From Alteromonadaceae bacterium (GTDB taxonomy: Bacteria; Pseudomonadota; Gammaproteobacteria; Enterobacterales; Alteromonadaceae), in assembly GCA_015487235.1 (NCBI GenBank), contig WFQC01000037.1, positions 1-53,038 of the forward strand: a stretch of 53,038 nucleotides of DNA, read 5' to 3'. The position numbers were made by a program, and so were the translations under genes. Each line of letters starts with the position of its first letter. The stretch's first letter is position 1. The notes under the pieces are model-generated. The model searched no databases. It had not been told where the DNA came from and worked only from the letters and a program-made list of their open reading frames with translations. Below are positions 8,709 through 17,667 of this stretch, piece after piece.

Positions 8709-9701
8709 ATGTGGTTTAATCAATCAAATGTCGACAACCTGCAACTCAATGTTGCTGAGCTTTTAGCGAGTTTGAAAAGCAATGGTGTCGCTTTATCTAT
8801 TGAAGAGTTAATTCAATATCAAGAAAAAGCATCACTGATTGATCTCGCTGCAAGTAAAAATTTACATGGACACCTGTCGGGTAATTATTTGGCGCGTACC
8901 AAAGGCAGAGGCATGGAATTTGACGAGGTTCGGCATTATCAAATAGGTGATGACATTCGCGCTATTGACTGGCGTGTTACTGCGCGCACAGGTAAAACGC
9001 ACACCAAACTTTTTCGCGAAGAAGTTGAACGTCCAGTACTCATTGCTACCGATCTTAGCGGTTCAATGCAGTTTGGTTCACAATTATTATTTAAAAGTGT
9101 ACAAGCAGCTCATATTGCTGCGTTATTGGCTTGGCATGCCAAAAAACGAGGCGATCGTGTTGGGGGTATTGTCTTTAATCAGCAAATACACACTGAATTA
9201 AAACCCCGCAGCCGCAAAGCGGGCGTGTTACATTATTTGCATGCATTAATTGAGTTGCAACAACACGCACTCACCCTGAGCAATGATACTGATTCTCAAG
9301 TTTTTGCACAAAATTGTGCCCGTTTACGCCATTTAGCACGTCCCGGCAGCTTAGTGTATTTGCTTACAGATGCGCGACAACTAAGTGAAGATGCTATACG
9401 TCATTTATCACAAATTAGTCGCCACTGTGAATTAGTGATCGGCTTAATTAGTGATCCACTCGAGCTTGAACTGCCTTCTACACCACAAAAAACCAAAGTA
9501 TTAATGACTGATGGTAAACACAAGCAAACCTTATTATTAGGCGACGAACAAACCGCACTCGCTTATCAACAAGCTGCCTTAACCTTAATTGATTCATTAA
9601 ATAACCAATTAATTAAAACCGGTGCCAGAGTGATACATTACAGCGCCAGTGAAGCAATAGAAAACCAGTTAAAACAAGGAGCAAACACTTGGATCCGTTA
9701 G
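8709..9701 (+). CDS. DUF58 domain protein of the MoxR/Bat operon
   Basis: 330-aa protein with the DUF58 signature (RHYQIGDDIRAIDWRVTART around residues 77-96) followed by a VWA-like segment containing DLSGSM. DUF58 proteins regularly follow MoxR ATPases and are taken as their VWA-type partner. No membrane segment is evident, so it is probably cytoplasmic. The gene starts 16 bp after the ATPase and its end overlaps the next gene by 13 bp, so the two are likely translationally coupled. Confidence 0.9.
   Translation: MWFNQSNVDNLQLNVAELLASLKSNGVALSIEELIQYQEKASLIDLAASKNLHGHLSGNYLARTKGRGMEFDEVRHYQIGDDIRAIDWRVTARTGKTHTKLFREEVERPVLIATDLSGSMQFGSQLLFKSVQAAHIAALLAWHAKKRGDRVGGIVFNQQIHTELKPRSRKAGVLHYLHALIELQQHALTLSNDTDSQVFAQNCARLRHLARPGSLVYLLTDARQLSEDAIRHLSQISRHCELVIGLISDPLELELPSTPQKTKVLMTDGKHKQTLLLGDEQTALAYQQAALTLIDSLNNQLIKTGARVIHYSASEAIENQLKQGANTWIR
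9675..9691 (+). promoter_or_regulatory. ribosome-binding site deciding a TTG start
   Basis: AAGGAG at about 9677-9682 sits seven bases before TTG at 9689, inside the end of the DUF58 gene. There is no ATG in frame close by, so this site selects the TTG start of the DUF4381 gene. Confidence 0.65.
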
Positions 9702-10189
9702 CACAACTAAGTGATATTCATTTACCAGAACAGATCCCCAATTATCCAATCGCTATAGGTTGGTGGTTACTTGCTGCCTTTATTATTATTTTGTTGAGTG
9801 TCATTATTATCAAAATAAAACACTACCAAGCAAAACGACAAGTAAAAACGATTGCCCTACAACAACTTAAGCAACAGCCTAACATGCCTATTCATGACAT
9901 ACTGATGTTATTAAAATGGGCAGCAATGCAGTATTTTCCTCGTCATCACTGCGCTAATTTGTATGGCAAGTCATTACAAGATTTTTTAGTCATGAGTCTG
10001 CCCGAAAAATACCAAACAGCATTTTCAGCGTTACTCAGTAAGGCAAAACCAGCCTTTGAACAAGCCTATCAAGCTGATGGAGAAAAAGTCTCTGATAGCA
10101 ACCTTTATCAAATGGCTATTTTTTGGCTAACACATGCCTTACCGCCTAAAAAAGATCATAACTTAACGGGCAGTGAGGTAAAACTATGA
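9689..10189 (+). CDS. DUF4381 membrane protein of the MoxR/Bat operon
   Basis: 166-aa protein beginning at TTG (MDPLAQLSDIHLPEQI), a typical DUF4381 opening. One transmembrane helix near residues 22-44 (GWWLLAAFIIILLSVIII) is followed by a cytoplasmic helical region. DUF4381 proteins are found only as small partners in MoxR/VWA operons. The gene overlaps DUF58 by 13 bp and the next VWA gene by 4 bp (ATGA), which indicates coupled translation. Its exact role is unknown; a membrane adaptor between the ATPase and the VWA proteins is a reasonable guess. Confidence 0.85.
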   Translation: MDPLAQLSDIHLPEQIPNYPIAIGWWLLAAFIIILLSVIIIKIKHYQAKRQVKTIALQQLKQQPNMPIHDILMLLKWAAMQYFPRHHCANLYGKSLQDFLVMSLPEKYQTAFSALLSKAKPAFEQAYQADGEKVSDSNLYQMAIFWLTHALPPKKDHNLTGSEVKL

Positions 10190-11208
10190 TCAGTTTCTAT
10201 TGGCCTTATTTATTACTCGCTCTGCCATTGCCTTTGTTGATTTATTGGCTACCTGCGAAGAAAAAATCAACCATAGCCGCATTAAAAATGCCGACTATGG
10301 TGCAAGTAAACACGATAAAGAGCCAGTACAAAGAAAACAAAAAAACTTCGCTTATTGTCTTAAGCCTTGTATGGGGGCTAACAGTATTAGCAGCAAGTAG
10401 ACCACAATGGCTTGGTGAACCCGTAAATATACCAACGCAAGGTCGAGAAATGATGGTTGCTGTTGACTTATCGGGTTCAATGCAAATAGAAGACATGAGT
10501 TTACATGGTCAAACCGTAGATCGTTTAACCATGTTAAAAGCCTTACTTGGCGATTTTATTGAAAGACGCAATGGCGATCGCTTGGGGCTTATTTTATTTG
10601 CGGATGACGCCTATATGCAAACCCCAATGACCTACGATAGAAAAACGGTCAAACAAATGTTAGATGAAGCTGTTTTAGGCTTAGTGGGTCAAAAAACAGC
10701 GATTGGTGATGCTATTGCACTGGCAGTAAAACGTTTTACCGCCAAAAAACACTCCAATAAAGTATTGTTACTATTGACCGATGGACAAAATACCGCAGGA
10801 AAAATCACACCAGATGAAGCGGTAGAACTAGCAGCAGCTAACGGTGTAAAAATTTACACTGTTGGTATTGGTGCTGATGAAATGCTCCAGCGCTCTTTGT
10901 TTGGTATGCGCCGAGTTAATCCCTCAAGCGAGTTAGACGAAAAAATGCTTACCAATATTGCAGAAAAAACCCAAGGTAGATATTTTCGTGCTCGCAATAG
11001 TCAAGAAATGGAAGAAATATATCAAATACTTGATGCACTTGAACCCGTAGAACAAGAGCAACAACAAATGCGCCCACTTACCGCACTATTTTATTGGCCA
11101 TTGGCATTAGCCTTTATTATTAGCTTACTTTATTTGCTTTGGTTAACAGTTGCACCGATGATCTTCACAAAAGACTTAAAGGCTGTAAGTACTAAGGAGC
11201 ATAATTAA
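10186..11208 (+). CDS. membrane-anchored VWA domain protein (BatA-like)
   Basis: 340-aa protein with N-terminal membrane helices (about residues 5-21 and 55-71), a VWA domain exposed to the periplasm, and a C-terminal helix near 303-324. The metal-ion-dependent adhesion site is intact: D94-L-S96-G-S98, with the later motif LLLTDGQNTAG. Bats domains bind partner proteins through a bound divalent metal. It overlaps its upstream neighbour by 4 bp and shares one base with the next start (TAATG), typical of stoichiometric complexes. Confidence 0.9.
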   Translation: MISFYWPYLLLALPLPLLIYWLPAKKKSTIAALKMPTMVQVNTIKSQYKENKKTSLIVLSLVWGLTVLAASRPQWLGEPVNIPTQGREMMVAVDLSGSMQIEDMSLHGQTVDRLTMLKALLGDFIERRNGDRLGLILFADDAYMQTPMTYDRKTVKQMLDEAVLGLVGQKTAIGDAIALAVKRFTAKKHSNKVLLLLTDGQNTAGKITPDEAVELAAANGVKIYTVGIGADEMLQRSLFGMRRVNPSSELDEKMLTNIAEKTQGRYFRARNSQEMEEIYQILDALEPVEQEQQQMRPLTALFYWPLALAFIISLLYLLWLTVAPMIFTKDLKAVSTKEHN

Positions 11209-13157
11209 TGACTGATTTTCATTTTATTCGCCCCTATTGGTTATTCGCCATTTTTATTTTATTGGCTGCGCTGTATTTACTGAAAAAACTGCAAATTCGC
11301 CAATCAGGTTGGGATAATATTTTACCAGCACATTTGGCAAAATTCGTACTTAGCCATAATACTCAGCAAGCTGGCATAAGCAAAAATTCTCAACACTTTT
11401 CGCTCATAAAGCCATTTATTATTGGCATGCTTACCATTCTTGCTTTAGCTGGGCCTACATGGCAAAAATTACCACAACCTGTCTTTCAAGTGGCTAAAGG
11501 CTCTGTGTTGATCATGGATATGTCTTATTCTATGTATGCAACCGATTTATTACCTAATCGTTTAACTCGCGCTCGCTACAAAGCCATTGACTTGCTTAAT
11601 AGTTTAAAAGAAGGTGATGTAGGTTTAATTGCCTATGCAGGTGATGCGTTTATTATTAGCCCGTTAACTGAAGATGTTAATAATATCAAATTGTTATTAC
11701 CTTCATTAAGCCCTGATATTATGCCTGAACTCGGTAGTAACCCACTACCCGCATTAACGATGGCTGATCAAATGTTACGTAATGCAGGCCATGCGCAGGG
11801 CGATATTTATTGGTTAACCGATGGTATTGATAATGAAGATATTAGTGACATTAATCAATGGTCTAAAAATAATCCTCATCGCTTAAATATTTTAGGCATA
11901 GGCACAAGCAATGGCGCACCAATAAAATTACCGAATGGGGAACTATTAAAAGATAATAGCGGCGCTATTGTGATCCCTAAATTACCGCAAGGTGCACTGC
12001 TAGGCTTAGCCCAACATGGACGAGGAGTTTATCAAACTATACGTAATGATAATAAAGATATTGAAACATTAGTTGCACATACGTTTATGAACGATAAAGA
12101 AAAGAAAAAACAACAAAAGGCAAATACTCAATTTGGCGATCAATGGCAAGAGGCTGGGCCTTATTTATTGTTAATTGTTTTACCTCTGTTATTGGGGTAT
12201 TTTCGTCGTGGTATTTTATTAGCCGCTTTACCTTTCTCTTTAATGATATTGCCTGCGCCACAAGCTCAAGCAGATGTTTGGCAAGATTTGTGGAAAACAA
12301 AAGACCAACAAGCACAAGAAAAATTTAATCAACAGCAATACGAACAAGCTGCACAGCAGTTTAGCGATCCACTATGGCAAGGTAGCGCTTATTATAAAGC
12401 TGGCGATTATGAAAAAGCATTACAAGCCTTTCAGCGCGCTGAAAAAAATAATGCGCAAGCCTTATATAACCAAGGAAATGCACTAGCAAAATTAAATAAA
12501 TTAGAAGAAGCCATTAAAGCTTATCAACAAGCCTTAGCCGAAAATCCTGATCTTGCTGATGCTCAAAAAAATAAAAAATTGCTCGAGGATCTGCTCAAAC
12601 AACAGCAACAACAAGAAAATCAACAAAAAAACCAGCAAAAAAATTCGCAAGATAAACCGCAACAAGGCGAGAATAAAAAACCACAAGATCAAAAGAATCA
12701 ACAGCAAGGTAAGCAACAGCAGTCACAACAAGAACAACAAGAACAACAAGAACAACAAGAACAACAAAACTCTGCACAAAAAGAACAAGGCAAACAACAG
12801 CAAAAACCACAAGCAGGTCAACAAAATAAAGACCCACAACAGAAAAACTCGTCTGATGAAAAACAACAATCAGCAGAGCAAAAACAGCAAAGAAGAGAGC
12901 AAAAGCAGCAACAGCAAAGCAAAGCGCAACAAGCTCAGCAAAAAAAAGACTCACATAAAAATAAAGAAAATGCCGCACAAGCTCAGCAAGCCCAAGCAAA
13001 AATGACAGAAAAAGAGAAAGAAATGCAGCAAAAACACCAACAATTACTCAATAAGGTAACCGATGATCCTTACCTGTTATTACGCAATAAAATGCAATTA
13101 GAGTATCAAAAACGTCGTCATAATAATAACCGCACAGGAGTAGAAAAGTCATGGTAA
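11208..13157 (+). CDS. VWA and TPR protein with long glutamine-rich tail (BatB/BatC-like)
   Basis: 649-aa fusion of the roles called BatB and BatC. Two N-terminal membrane helices (about 10-26 and 67-83), a VWA domain with DMSYS at 104-108, another pair of hydrophobic segments near 315-352, then TPR repeats around 370-460 (ALYNQGNALAKLNKLEEAI) for protein contacts. The last 180 or so residues are very rich in Gln and Lys, partly encoded by a perfect 9-bp tandem repeat at 12731-12766. The tail probably lies in the periplasm and is disordered. Other open frames across 12553-13005 are by-products of this low-complexity coding and are not genes. Confidence 0.9.
   Translation: MTDFHFIRPYWLFAIFILLAALYLLKKLQIRQSGWDNILPAHLAKFVLSHNTQQAGISKNSQHFSLIKPFIIGMLTILALAGPTWQKLPQPVFQVAKGSVLIMDMSYSMYATDLLPNRLTRARYKAIDLLNSLKEGDVGLIAYAGDAFIISPLTEDVNNIKLLLPSLSPDIMPELGSNPLPALTMADQMLRNAGHAQGDIYWLTDGIDNEDISDINQWSKNNPHRLNILGIGTSNGAPIKLPNGELLKDNSGAIVIPKLPQGALLGLAQHGRGVYQTIRNDNKDIETLVAHTFMNDKEKKKQQKANTQFGDQWQEAGPYLLLIVLPLLLGYFRRGILLAALPFSLMILPAPQAQADVWQDLWKTKDQQAQEKFNQQQYEQAAQQFSDPLWQGSAYYKAGDYEKALQAFQRAEKNNAQALYNQGNALAKLNKLEEAIKAYQQALAENPDLADAQKNKKLLEDLLKQQQQQENQQKNQQKNSQDKPQQGENKKPQDQKNQQQGKQQQSQQEQQEQQEQQEQQNSAQKEQGKQQQKPQAGQQNKDPQQKNSSDEKQQSAEQKQQRREQKQQQQSKAQQAQQKKDSHKNKENAAQAQQAQAKMTEKEKEMQQKHQQLLNKVTDDPYLLLRNKMQLEYQKRRHNNNRTGVEKSW
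12731..12766 (+). repeat. 9-bp tandem repeat (AGAACAACA x4) within the glutamine-rich tail
   Basis: Four perfect 9-bp units in frame encode repeats of Gln-Glu-Gln. Gain or loss of units would keep the frame and change the tail length, so it is a possible length-variable site. Confidence 0.85.
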
Positions 13158-14818
13158 AACAACTTATAACATCACTTGTATTATTACTGCTCTTTTCTGC
13201 TCAACTACAAGCAAAAGTTACAGCAACTGTTGATAAAAACCCAGTCATAGAGGGTGAATCTTTTATACTCGAGGTTGTTGCTGATGAAGACATGGACACC
13301 AATGCCTTTGATAGTAGCCCACTATTACAAGACTTTATTGTCGGCAGAACCTCTGTCAGCTCACAAACTAGCATGATAAATTTTAAAACCAGTTACACCA
13401 CGCGCTGGCAAACCGTATTAATTGCCCGTAGCGCGGGTGTTTATATTATCCCCTCTTTCAATTTAAAGGGTCAAAAAACAGATCCCATAAAATTAACAGT
13501 CGTTAAAGCCAATGACAAAAGTGCTCAATCATCAAAAGATATATTTATTGAAACCCAAGTATCTGCACAAGATGTTTATGTGCAACAACAAGTAACACTG
13601 CAAGTTAAGCTTTATATTGGTGCAGAACTGCGACGTGCGAGCTTAAGCGAGCCCACACTCGACAATGCCAATATCATACAAATAGGTAAAGACGTAGAAA
13701 CTGTAGAGATAGTAAATGGTCGACGTTTTCGTGTTATTGAACGTGTTTATGCAATTAATCCACAACAAAGCGGTGATTTTGTGATCAAGTCGCCAATGTT
13801 TTCAGGTGAAGTACTTAAAACCACCACAAGACGACCAAACTTTTTTGGCTTTGATGAAACCAAGCCGGTTAGCGTACTCGGTAAAGAAATCCCCCTAAAA
13901 GTACGCCCTATTCCTGAGACTTTTAAAGGTCAGTGGTTACCCAGTGAGTTATTAGCTTTACATGAAGAATGGCAACCAAACACTAAAAAGTTTAAAGTGG
14001 GTGAGCCTATTACTCGCACCATAACACTAACAGCAGCAGGGCTTTCAGAAGAACAATTACCGAAAATAGCAATTGAGGTGCCTGAGGGTTTGAAAGTTTA
14101 TCCTGATCAAGCCGAGTTACATACCAGTGTTAGAAATAATAAACTGATCAGCCAAAAAGTAAAAAACTTTGCCATAGTCGCCAGCCGAGCAGGACGTTTT
14201 ACTTTGCCTAAAGTAGTTATTCCATGGTGGAATACCGTAACAGATCGCTATGAAGAAGCTATATTACCAGAGCAAACAATTATCGTAGAAGAGAATAAAG
14301 ACTTCGTTAGCAGCCCTGCAATACCAGAAAATACAGCTCCCGAGCAAAAGAACAGCTGTGAAAACACCACAGTAACACAGGTTGTAACACAAACATCATG
14401 GCTACAATGGTTATTTTTAGGTTTATGGTTGGCAACGGCTTCAGCTTGGTTGCTCTCAACACTTATTAAAACAAGAAAGAAAGCACCTACAATAACTCAC
14501 AATAACACCACAAATCAGAATGATTATATGAATTTAGTGCATGCTTGCCAAAAAAATAATGGTCAGCAAGTGCTAAAAGCCATTGTGCCTTGGGTAAATA
14601 GTTTATCACTAAGCAGTAAAAACATAACAACGCTTGATGAAGCAATAGATCTCTTGAATGATAAGGACTTCACGCAAGAAATTGAAAAACTACAACAATG
14701 TTATTACGCTAAAGAGCATCAAGCATGGGAAAGCGATAAGCTGCTTAATATTATCAAAAAGCTTAACCAGCAAAAAAACTCGACAAATAATGAATTTGAG
14801 CTCAAGCTTAACCCTTAA
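13151..14818 (+). CDS. BatD-family (oxygen tolerance) membrane protein
   Basis: 555-aa protein with a signal peptide (MVKQLITSLVLLLLFSAQLQA), a large periplasmic region of beta-sandwich character and one transmembrane helix near residues 415-437 (WLQWLFLGLWLATASAWLL). It matches BatD, named for aerotolerance in Bacteroides, and closes the MoxR/Bat operon; its start overlaps the VWA-TPR gene by 7 bp. A strong terminator follows 9 bp after the stop. The role in oxygen tolerance comes from other bacteria and is not shown for this lineage. Confidence 0.88.
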   Translation: MVKQLITSLVLLLLFSAQLQAKVTATVDKNPVIEGESFILEVVADEDMDTNAFDSSPLLQDFIVGRTSVSSQTSMINFKTSYTTRWQTVLIARSAGVYIIPSFNLKGQKTDPIKLTVVKANDKSAQSSKDIFIETQVSAQDVYVQQQVTLQVKLYIGAELRRASLSEPTLDNANIIQIGKDVETVEIVNGRRFRVIERVYAINPQQSGDFVIKSPMFSGEVLKTTTRRPNFFGFDETKPVSVLGKEIPLKVRPIPETFKGQWLPSELLALHEEWQPNTKKFKVGEPITRTITLTAAGLSEEQLPKIAIEVPEGLKVYPDQAELHTSVRNNKLISQKVKNFAIVASRAGRFTLPKVVIPWWNTVTDRYEEAILPEQTIIVEENKDFVSSPAIPENTAPEQKNSCENTTVTQVVTQTSWLQWLFLGLWLATASAWLLSTLIKTRKKAPTITHNNTTNQNDYMNLVHACQKNNGQQVLKAIVPWVNSLSLSSKNITTLDEAIDLLNDKDFTQEIEKLQQCYYAKEHQAWESDKLLNIIKKLNQQKNSTNNEFELKLNP

Positions 14819-14826
14819 TAAACCCT

Positions 14827-14852
14827 AAAAGGAGGTATTCAAACCTCCTTTT
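14827..14852 (+). terminator. intrinsic terminator of the MoxR/Bat operon
   Basis: A perfect 10-bp stem AAAAGGAGGT/ACCTCCTTTT with a 6-nt loop is followed by TTATTTT. It ends the six-gene operon and separates it from the sigma factor gene. The AGGAGG inside the stem is the terminator arm and is not a ribosome-binding site for the next gene. Confidence 0.88.
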
Positions 14853-14872
14853 TATTTTGTGATCTTACAGTG

Positions 14873-15442
14873 ATGATAAAAAAAATAATTGGAAATAAAT
14901 CTAAAGCTGAACAGGTCTCTACTAGCATGGCAAGTAAACAAATTAGATACGAAGCACTGGTTAGAGCATTACATGGCGATCTTTATCGCTATGCATACTG
15001 GCTATGTCACGATAAACATATAGCAGAAGATTTAGTTCAAGAAACATTTCTTAGAGCGTGGCGTGCTTTAGATTCATTAAAAGATGAAAAAGCGGCAAAG
15101 TCGTGGTTAATCACCATATTGAGGCGAGAAAATGCTCGCCGTTTTGAACGCAAACGATTTGATATGTCTGAGTATGATGAGGTGACTATTGTTGATACCC
15201 AATCTTTAGATCATGAACAAGATATGGAAAATCAGCTGCTAAGAGAAAAAATAGCTAAATTACCAGAGGAATATCGAGAACCTTTAGTATTACAAGTACT
15301 TGGTGGTTTTAGTGGAGAAGAAATCGCAACACTTTTAGATTTAAATAAAAATACGGTAATGACACGCTTATTTAGAGCAAGAAACCAGCTTAAAGAAGCA
15401 CTTGATGATGAACCGTTATTTAGAGGCCAATACAATGGATGA
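14873..15442 (+). CDS. ECF-type RNA polymerase sigma factor
   Basis: 189-aa sigma-70 family protein with region 2 (LYRYAYWLCHDKHIAEDLVQETFLRAW) and region 4 (LPEEYREPLVLQVLGGFSGEEIA plus a helix-turn-helix ending NTVMTRLFRARNQL) and no region 1 or 3, hence ECF type. The start is uncertain: GTG at 14870 and ATG at 14873 lack a ribosome-binding site, and ATG at 14927 (MASKQIRYEALVRALH) gives the length usual in relatives. The stop overlaps the start of the DUF3379 gene by 8 bp, so the pair is translationally coupled as sigma/anti-sigma pairs often are. The target promoters are unknown; the neighbouring Bat operon is one possibility. Confidence 0.9.
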   Translation: MIKKIIGNKSKAEQVSTSMASKQIRYEALVRALHGDLYRYAYWLCHDKHIAEDLVQETFLRAWRALDSLKDEKAAKSWLITILRRENARRFERKRFDMSEYDEVTIVDTQSLDHEQDMENQLLREKIAKLPEEYREPLVLQVLGGFSGEEIATLLDLNKNTVMTRLFRARNQLKEALDDEPLFRGQYNG

Positions 15443-16154
15443 TTTGCAATTTAGACGTAGTATATACGCAGATCCCAATAGTGCAGATAAAGACATTATT
15501 GCCGCACAAAATGCAGATCCTGCTAAAAAGCAATTTGCCCAAGAGATCGCCCAGCTAGATCAACAGATCAAAAAAGCAATGGATGTTGATATACCTGAAG
15601 ATTTATATAATAAATTAATGCTTAAACAGGTACTTGTTAGCCATCAGCAACAAAAACGTAAAAGCCGTATTCATTTAGCACTCGCAGCCTCGATTGCTTT
15701 TGTTTTAGGGATCAGTTTTACCTTCTGGCAGTCTTCTACGCCCTATAATGACATTGGAGCGCTTAGCTTAGCTCATGTAGCGCACGAAACCATGCACTTC
15801 GCTGATGAAGACCATAGCCAAGCACAAGTTTCTCTGACTTCACTGAATGAAAAAATGGCTGATTTTAATGCACAATTTAGTCAGTCTTTTGGTAAGTTAA
15901 TTTCTGCTGGCTACTGTAATTTTGGCGGTATCAAAAGCTTACATTTAATTTATCAAGGTGAATTAGGCCCCGTAACCGTTTTTGTTATGCCCAATGAAGA
16001 AGGTTTAGCTTTTACCGCCAATTTCGCCAATGAAAAACTAAAAGGTCAGGCTCTACATTTCGATCATGCTAATATTGTCGTGGTAGGAGATAAAAACGAG
16101 CCCTTAAATCAATGGCGAGAAAATATAGAAAAAAACCTAACTTGGTCAATATAA
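15435..16154 (+). CDS. DUF3379 protein, putative anti-sigma partner
   Basis: 239-aa protein starting MDDLQFRRSIYADPNS, the standard opening of DUF3379. One transmembrane helix near residues 80-97 (IHLALAASIAFVLGISFTFW) separates a cytoplasmic N-terminal part from a C-terminal periplasmic part containing HETMHFADEDH. Topology and coupling with the ECF sigma gene fit an anti-sigma factor, but no zinc anti-sigma motif is seen and the function is inference. An ATG 33 bp further upstream is less likely because it lies deep in the sigma gene. Confidence 0.85.
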   Translation: MDDLQFRRSIYADPNSADKDIIAAQNADPAKKQFAQEIAQLDQQIKKAMDVDIPEDLYNKLMLKQVLVSHQQQKRKSRIHLALAASIAFVLGISFTFWQSSTPYNDIGALSLAHVAHETMHFADEDHSQAQVSLTSLNEKMADFNAQFSQSFGKLISAGYCNFGGIKSLHLIYQGELGPVTVFVMPNEEGLAFTANFANEKLKGQALHFDHANIVVVGDKNEPLNQWRENIEKNLTWSI

Positions 16155-16166
16155 TAAATTCAAGAA

Positions 16167-16190
16167 AAAGGTGGGGTTTTCCCCACCTTT
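16167..16190 (+). terminator. intrinsic terminator after the sigma/DUF3379 pair
   Basis: A perfect 10-bp GC-rich stem AAAGGTGGGG/CCCCACCTTT with a TTTT loop, 12 bp after the DUF3379 stop and followed by AAGTTTT. Clear intrinsic terminator despite a short T tract. Confidence 0.88.
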
Positions 16191-16263
16191 AAGTTTTAAA
16201 ACAACCAAAAACTACTGTAAAATCAATCTCTAAAGTTAAATAACATCTAAGAACCTTTAGAGA

Positions 16264-16557
16264 TCAAATTGACAGTTTTGCTTTATTATCTAACAAGACT
16301 TTTTTGCCAATACCTTTTACTTTCAATAACTCTTCAACCGACTGATAAGCACCATTATTCTCTCGATAATTTACTATAGCCTGTGCTTTTTTAAGCCCTA
16401 TTCCTTTCAGTGTCGCTAAATCTTTCGCCGAAGCAGTATTAATACTTAACAGAGTTATCGCCTGTTCCGTCGTTTTTGCCTCGATATTGTTAGCTAAACT
16501 TTTTGTTTGAAAAGAAAATAGTAGCGCTGTAAAAATAATTAGAAAAGTTGTTTTCAT
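16264..16557 (-). CDS. ComEA-family helix-hairpin-helix protein
   Basis: 97-aa secreted or periplasmic DNA-binding protein. A signal peptide (MKTTFLIIFTALLFSFQTKSLA) is followed by a ComEA-type double helix-hairpin-helix: INTASAKDLATLKGIGLKKA and VEELLKVKGIGKKVLLDN. Relatives bind incoming DNA in the periplasm during natural transformation. The start is placed at ATG 16557 because AAGGA lies eight bases before it; an upstream ATG at 16563 is too close to that site. No other competence gene is present, so a competence role is from family knowledge only. Confidence 0.85.
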   Translation of the reverse strand: MKTTFLIIFTALLFSFQTKSLANNIEAKTTEQAITLLSINTASAKDLATLKGIGLKKAQAIVNYRENNGAYQSVEELLKVKGIGKKVLLDNKAKLSI

Positions 16558-16634
16558 TAGCATGTTCCTTCATATCATTAATGTCCATGTAACCAAGTAA
16601 ATCAGCATTACTTAGCATTTTACCCTGTATGGGC

Positions 16635-16676
16635 AGTAGAGCCTACGACGCGTAACGCAAGTAAATAGGCTCTACT
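16635..16676. repeat. 11-bp inverted repeat with 20-nt loop between pyrF and comEA-like gene
   Basis: AGTAGAGCCTA (16635-16645) pairs perfectly with TAGGCTCTACT (16666-16676); a partial third copy AGTAGGC follows at 16684-16690. The loop carries CGACGCGTAACGCAAGT, which resembles the interior of another palindromic element at about 17469-17493 on the far side of pyrF. It may be a dispersed repeat or the pyrF terminator. Confidence 0.6.
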
Positions 16677-16717
16677 AACTAATAGTAGGCTTTTAGCGCT
16701 ATGTCAAAAAACTGCTA

Positions 16718-17419
16718 TTACAAATTTGTAATAGTGCTATTAATATCTTGCAAAACCGCATGAGGATCTGCAGCCTTGGTAATAGGGCGACCTATCACTA
16801 AATAATCAACACCTACTCGTAAAGCTTGCTCTGGCGTCATAATACGTTTTTGATCATCAGCACTTGCGCCTGCAGGTCGAATTCCAGGAGTAATCAGTTT
16901 AAAATTGTGACCAAAAACTTGTTTTAATTTTTCTGCTTCCCAAGCAGAGCAAACAACACCATCTAAGCCTGATTGCTGGGCTAACCTTGCTAAGTGCATC
17001 ACTTGTTCCGCAGGTGATACTTCAATACCTAGACCACGCAAATCGTCTTCGCCCATACTGGTTAAAACCGTCACAGCAATAAGCAAAGGTTTATCATTGC
17101 CAAACGATTGTAATGCTTTATTTGCCTTAACCATCATTTGACTGCCGCCACTCGCATGAACATTCACCATCCATACCCCTAAATCAGCCGCGGCTGTTAC
17201 CGCTTTAGCCACCGTATTTGGAATATCATGAAATTTTAGATCTAAAAAAACATCAAACCCTTTCTTAACAAACTGTTTAACCAATTCAGGGCCAAAATAG
17301 GTAAACATTTCTTTGCCAACTTTTAAACGACAATCGTTAGGTGAAACTTTATCAACAAAAGATAATGCATCAGCTTTGTTATCAAAATCTAATGCGACAA
17401 CAACTTTAGGATCGTTCAT
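16718..17419 (-). CDS. pyrF: orotidine 5'-phosphate decarboxylase
   Basis: 233-aa enzyme of the last step of UMP synthesis, decarboxylating OMP to UMP. The catalytic signature [10 protein letters not shown] (D60, K62, D65) is intact, as is the phosphate-binding end PGIRP... and GRPIT. Length is normal. The lapA-lapB-pyrF order matches E. coli, although here 248 bp separate lapB from pyrF and hold a palindromic element, so pyrF may have its own promoter. Confidence 0.97.
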   Translation of the reverse strand: MNDPKVVVALDFDNKADALSFVDKVSPNDCRLKVGKEMFTYFGPELVKQFVKKGFDVFLDLKFHDIPNTVAKAVTAAADLGVWMVNVHASGGSQMMVKANKALQSFGNDKPLLIAVTVLTSMGEDDLRGLGIEVSPAEQVMHLARLAQQSGLDGVVCSAWEAEKLKQVFGHNFKLITPGIRPAGASADDQKRIMTPEQALRVGVDYLVIGRPITKAADPHAVLQDINSTITNL

Positions 17420-17467
17420 GAGAGTTCCTTTTGAAAATTTAAATTGTTTGGTTGTGCTGGTTAATTT

Positions 17468-17502
17468 GTCGAGCGTCGCTATGCTTGTGTCGACCTACAG
17501 CT
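17468..17502. repeat. palindromic element upstream of pyrF
   Basis: The sequence GTCGAGCGTCGCTATGCTTG followed by TGTCGACCTAC has short complementary ends (GTCGA/TCGAC) around a loop similar to that of the hairpin at 16635-16676. The nearby TTGATACCAATCAA at about 17604-17617 is another small palindrome. Probably a dispersed repeat; this needs a genome-wide search. Confidence 0.4.
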
Positions 17503-17667
17503 AAAATTAATCTTTTCTTTCAATAGCACGCAATTTTTTATTTAATCTTTAATAATGACTAAGCTCACAGTCTGATTGTTCTAGAGCAAAGAGAAAATAC
17601 AAAATTGATACCAATCAATGACTATTTTCGATGCAGCTATTGGGCAATCAGGCAATGAGATAAATTA

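Noticed and set aside
12553-13005. Overlapping open frames on both strands across the glutamine-rich region
   Set aside because: They arise from the low-complexity CAA/AAA codons of the VWA-TPR gene, have strongly biased composition and lack ribosome-binding sites.
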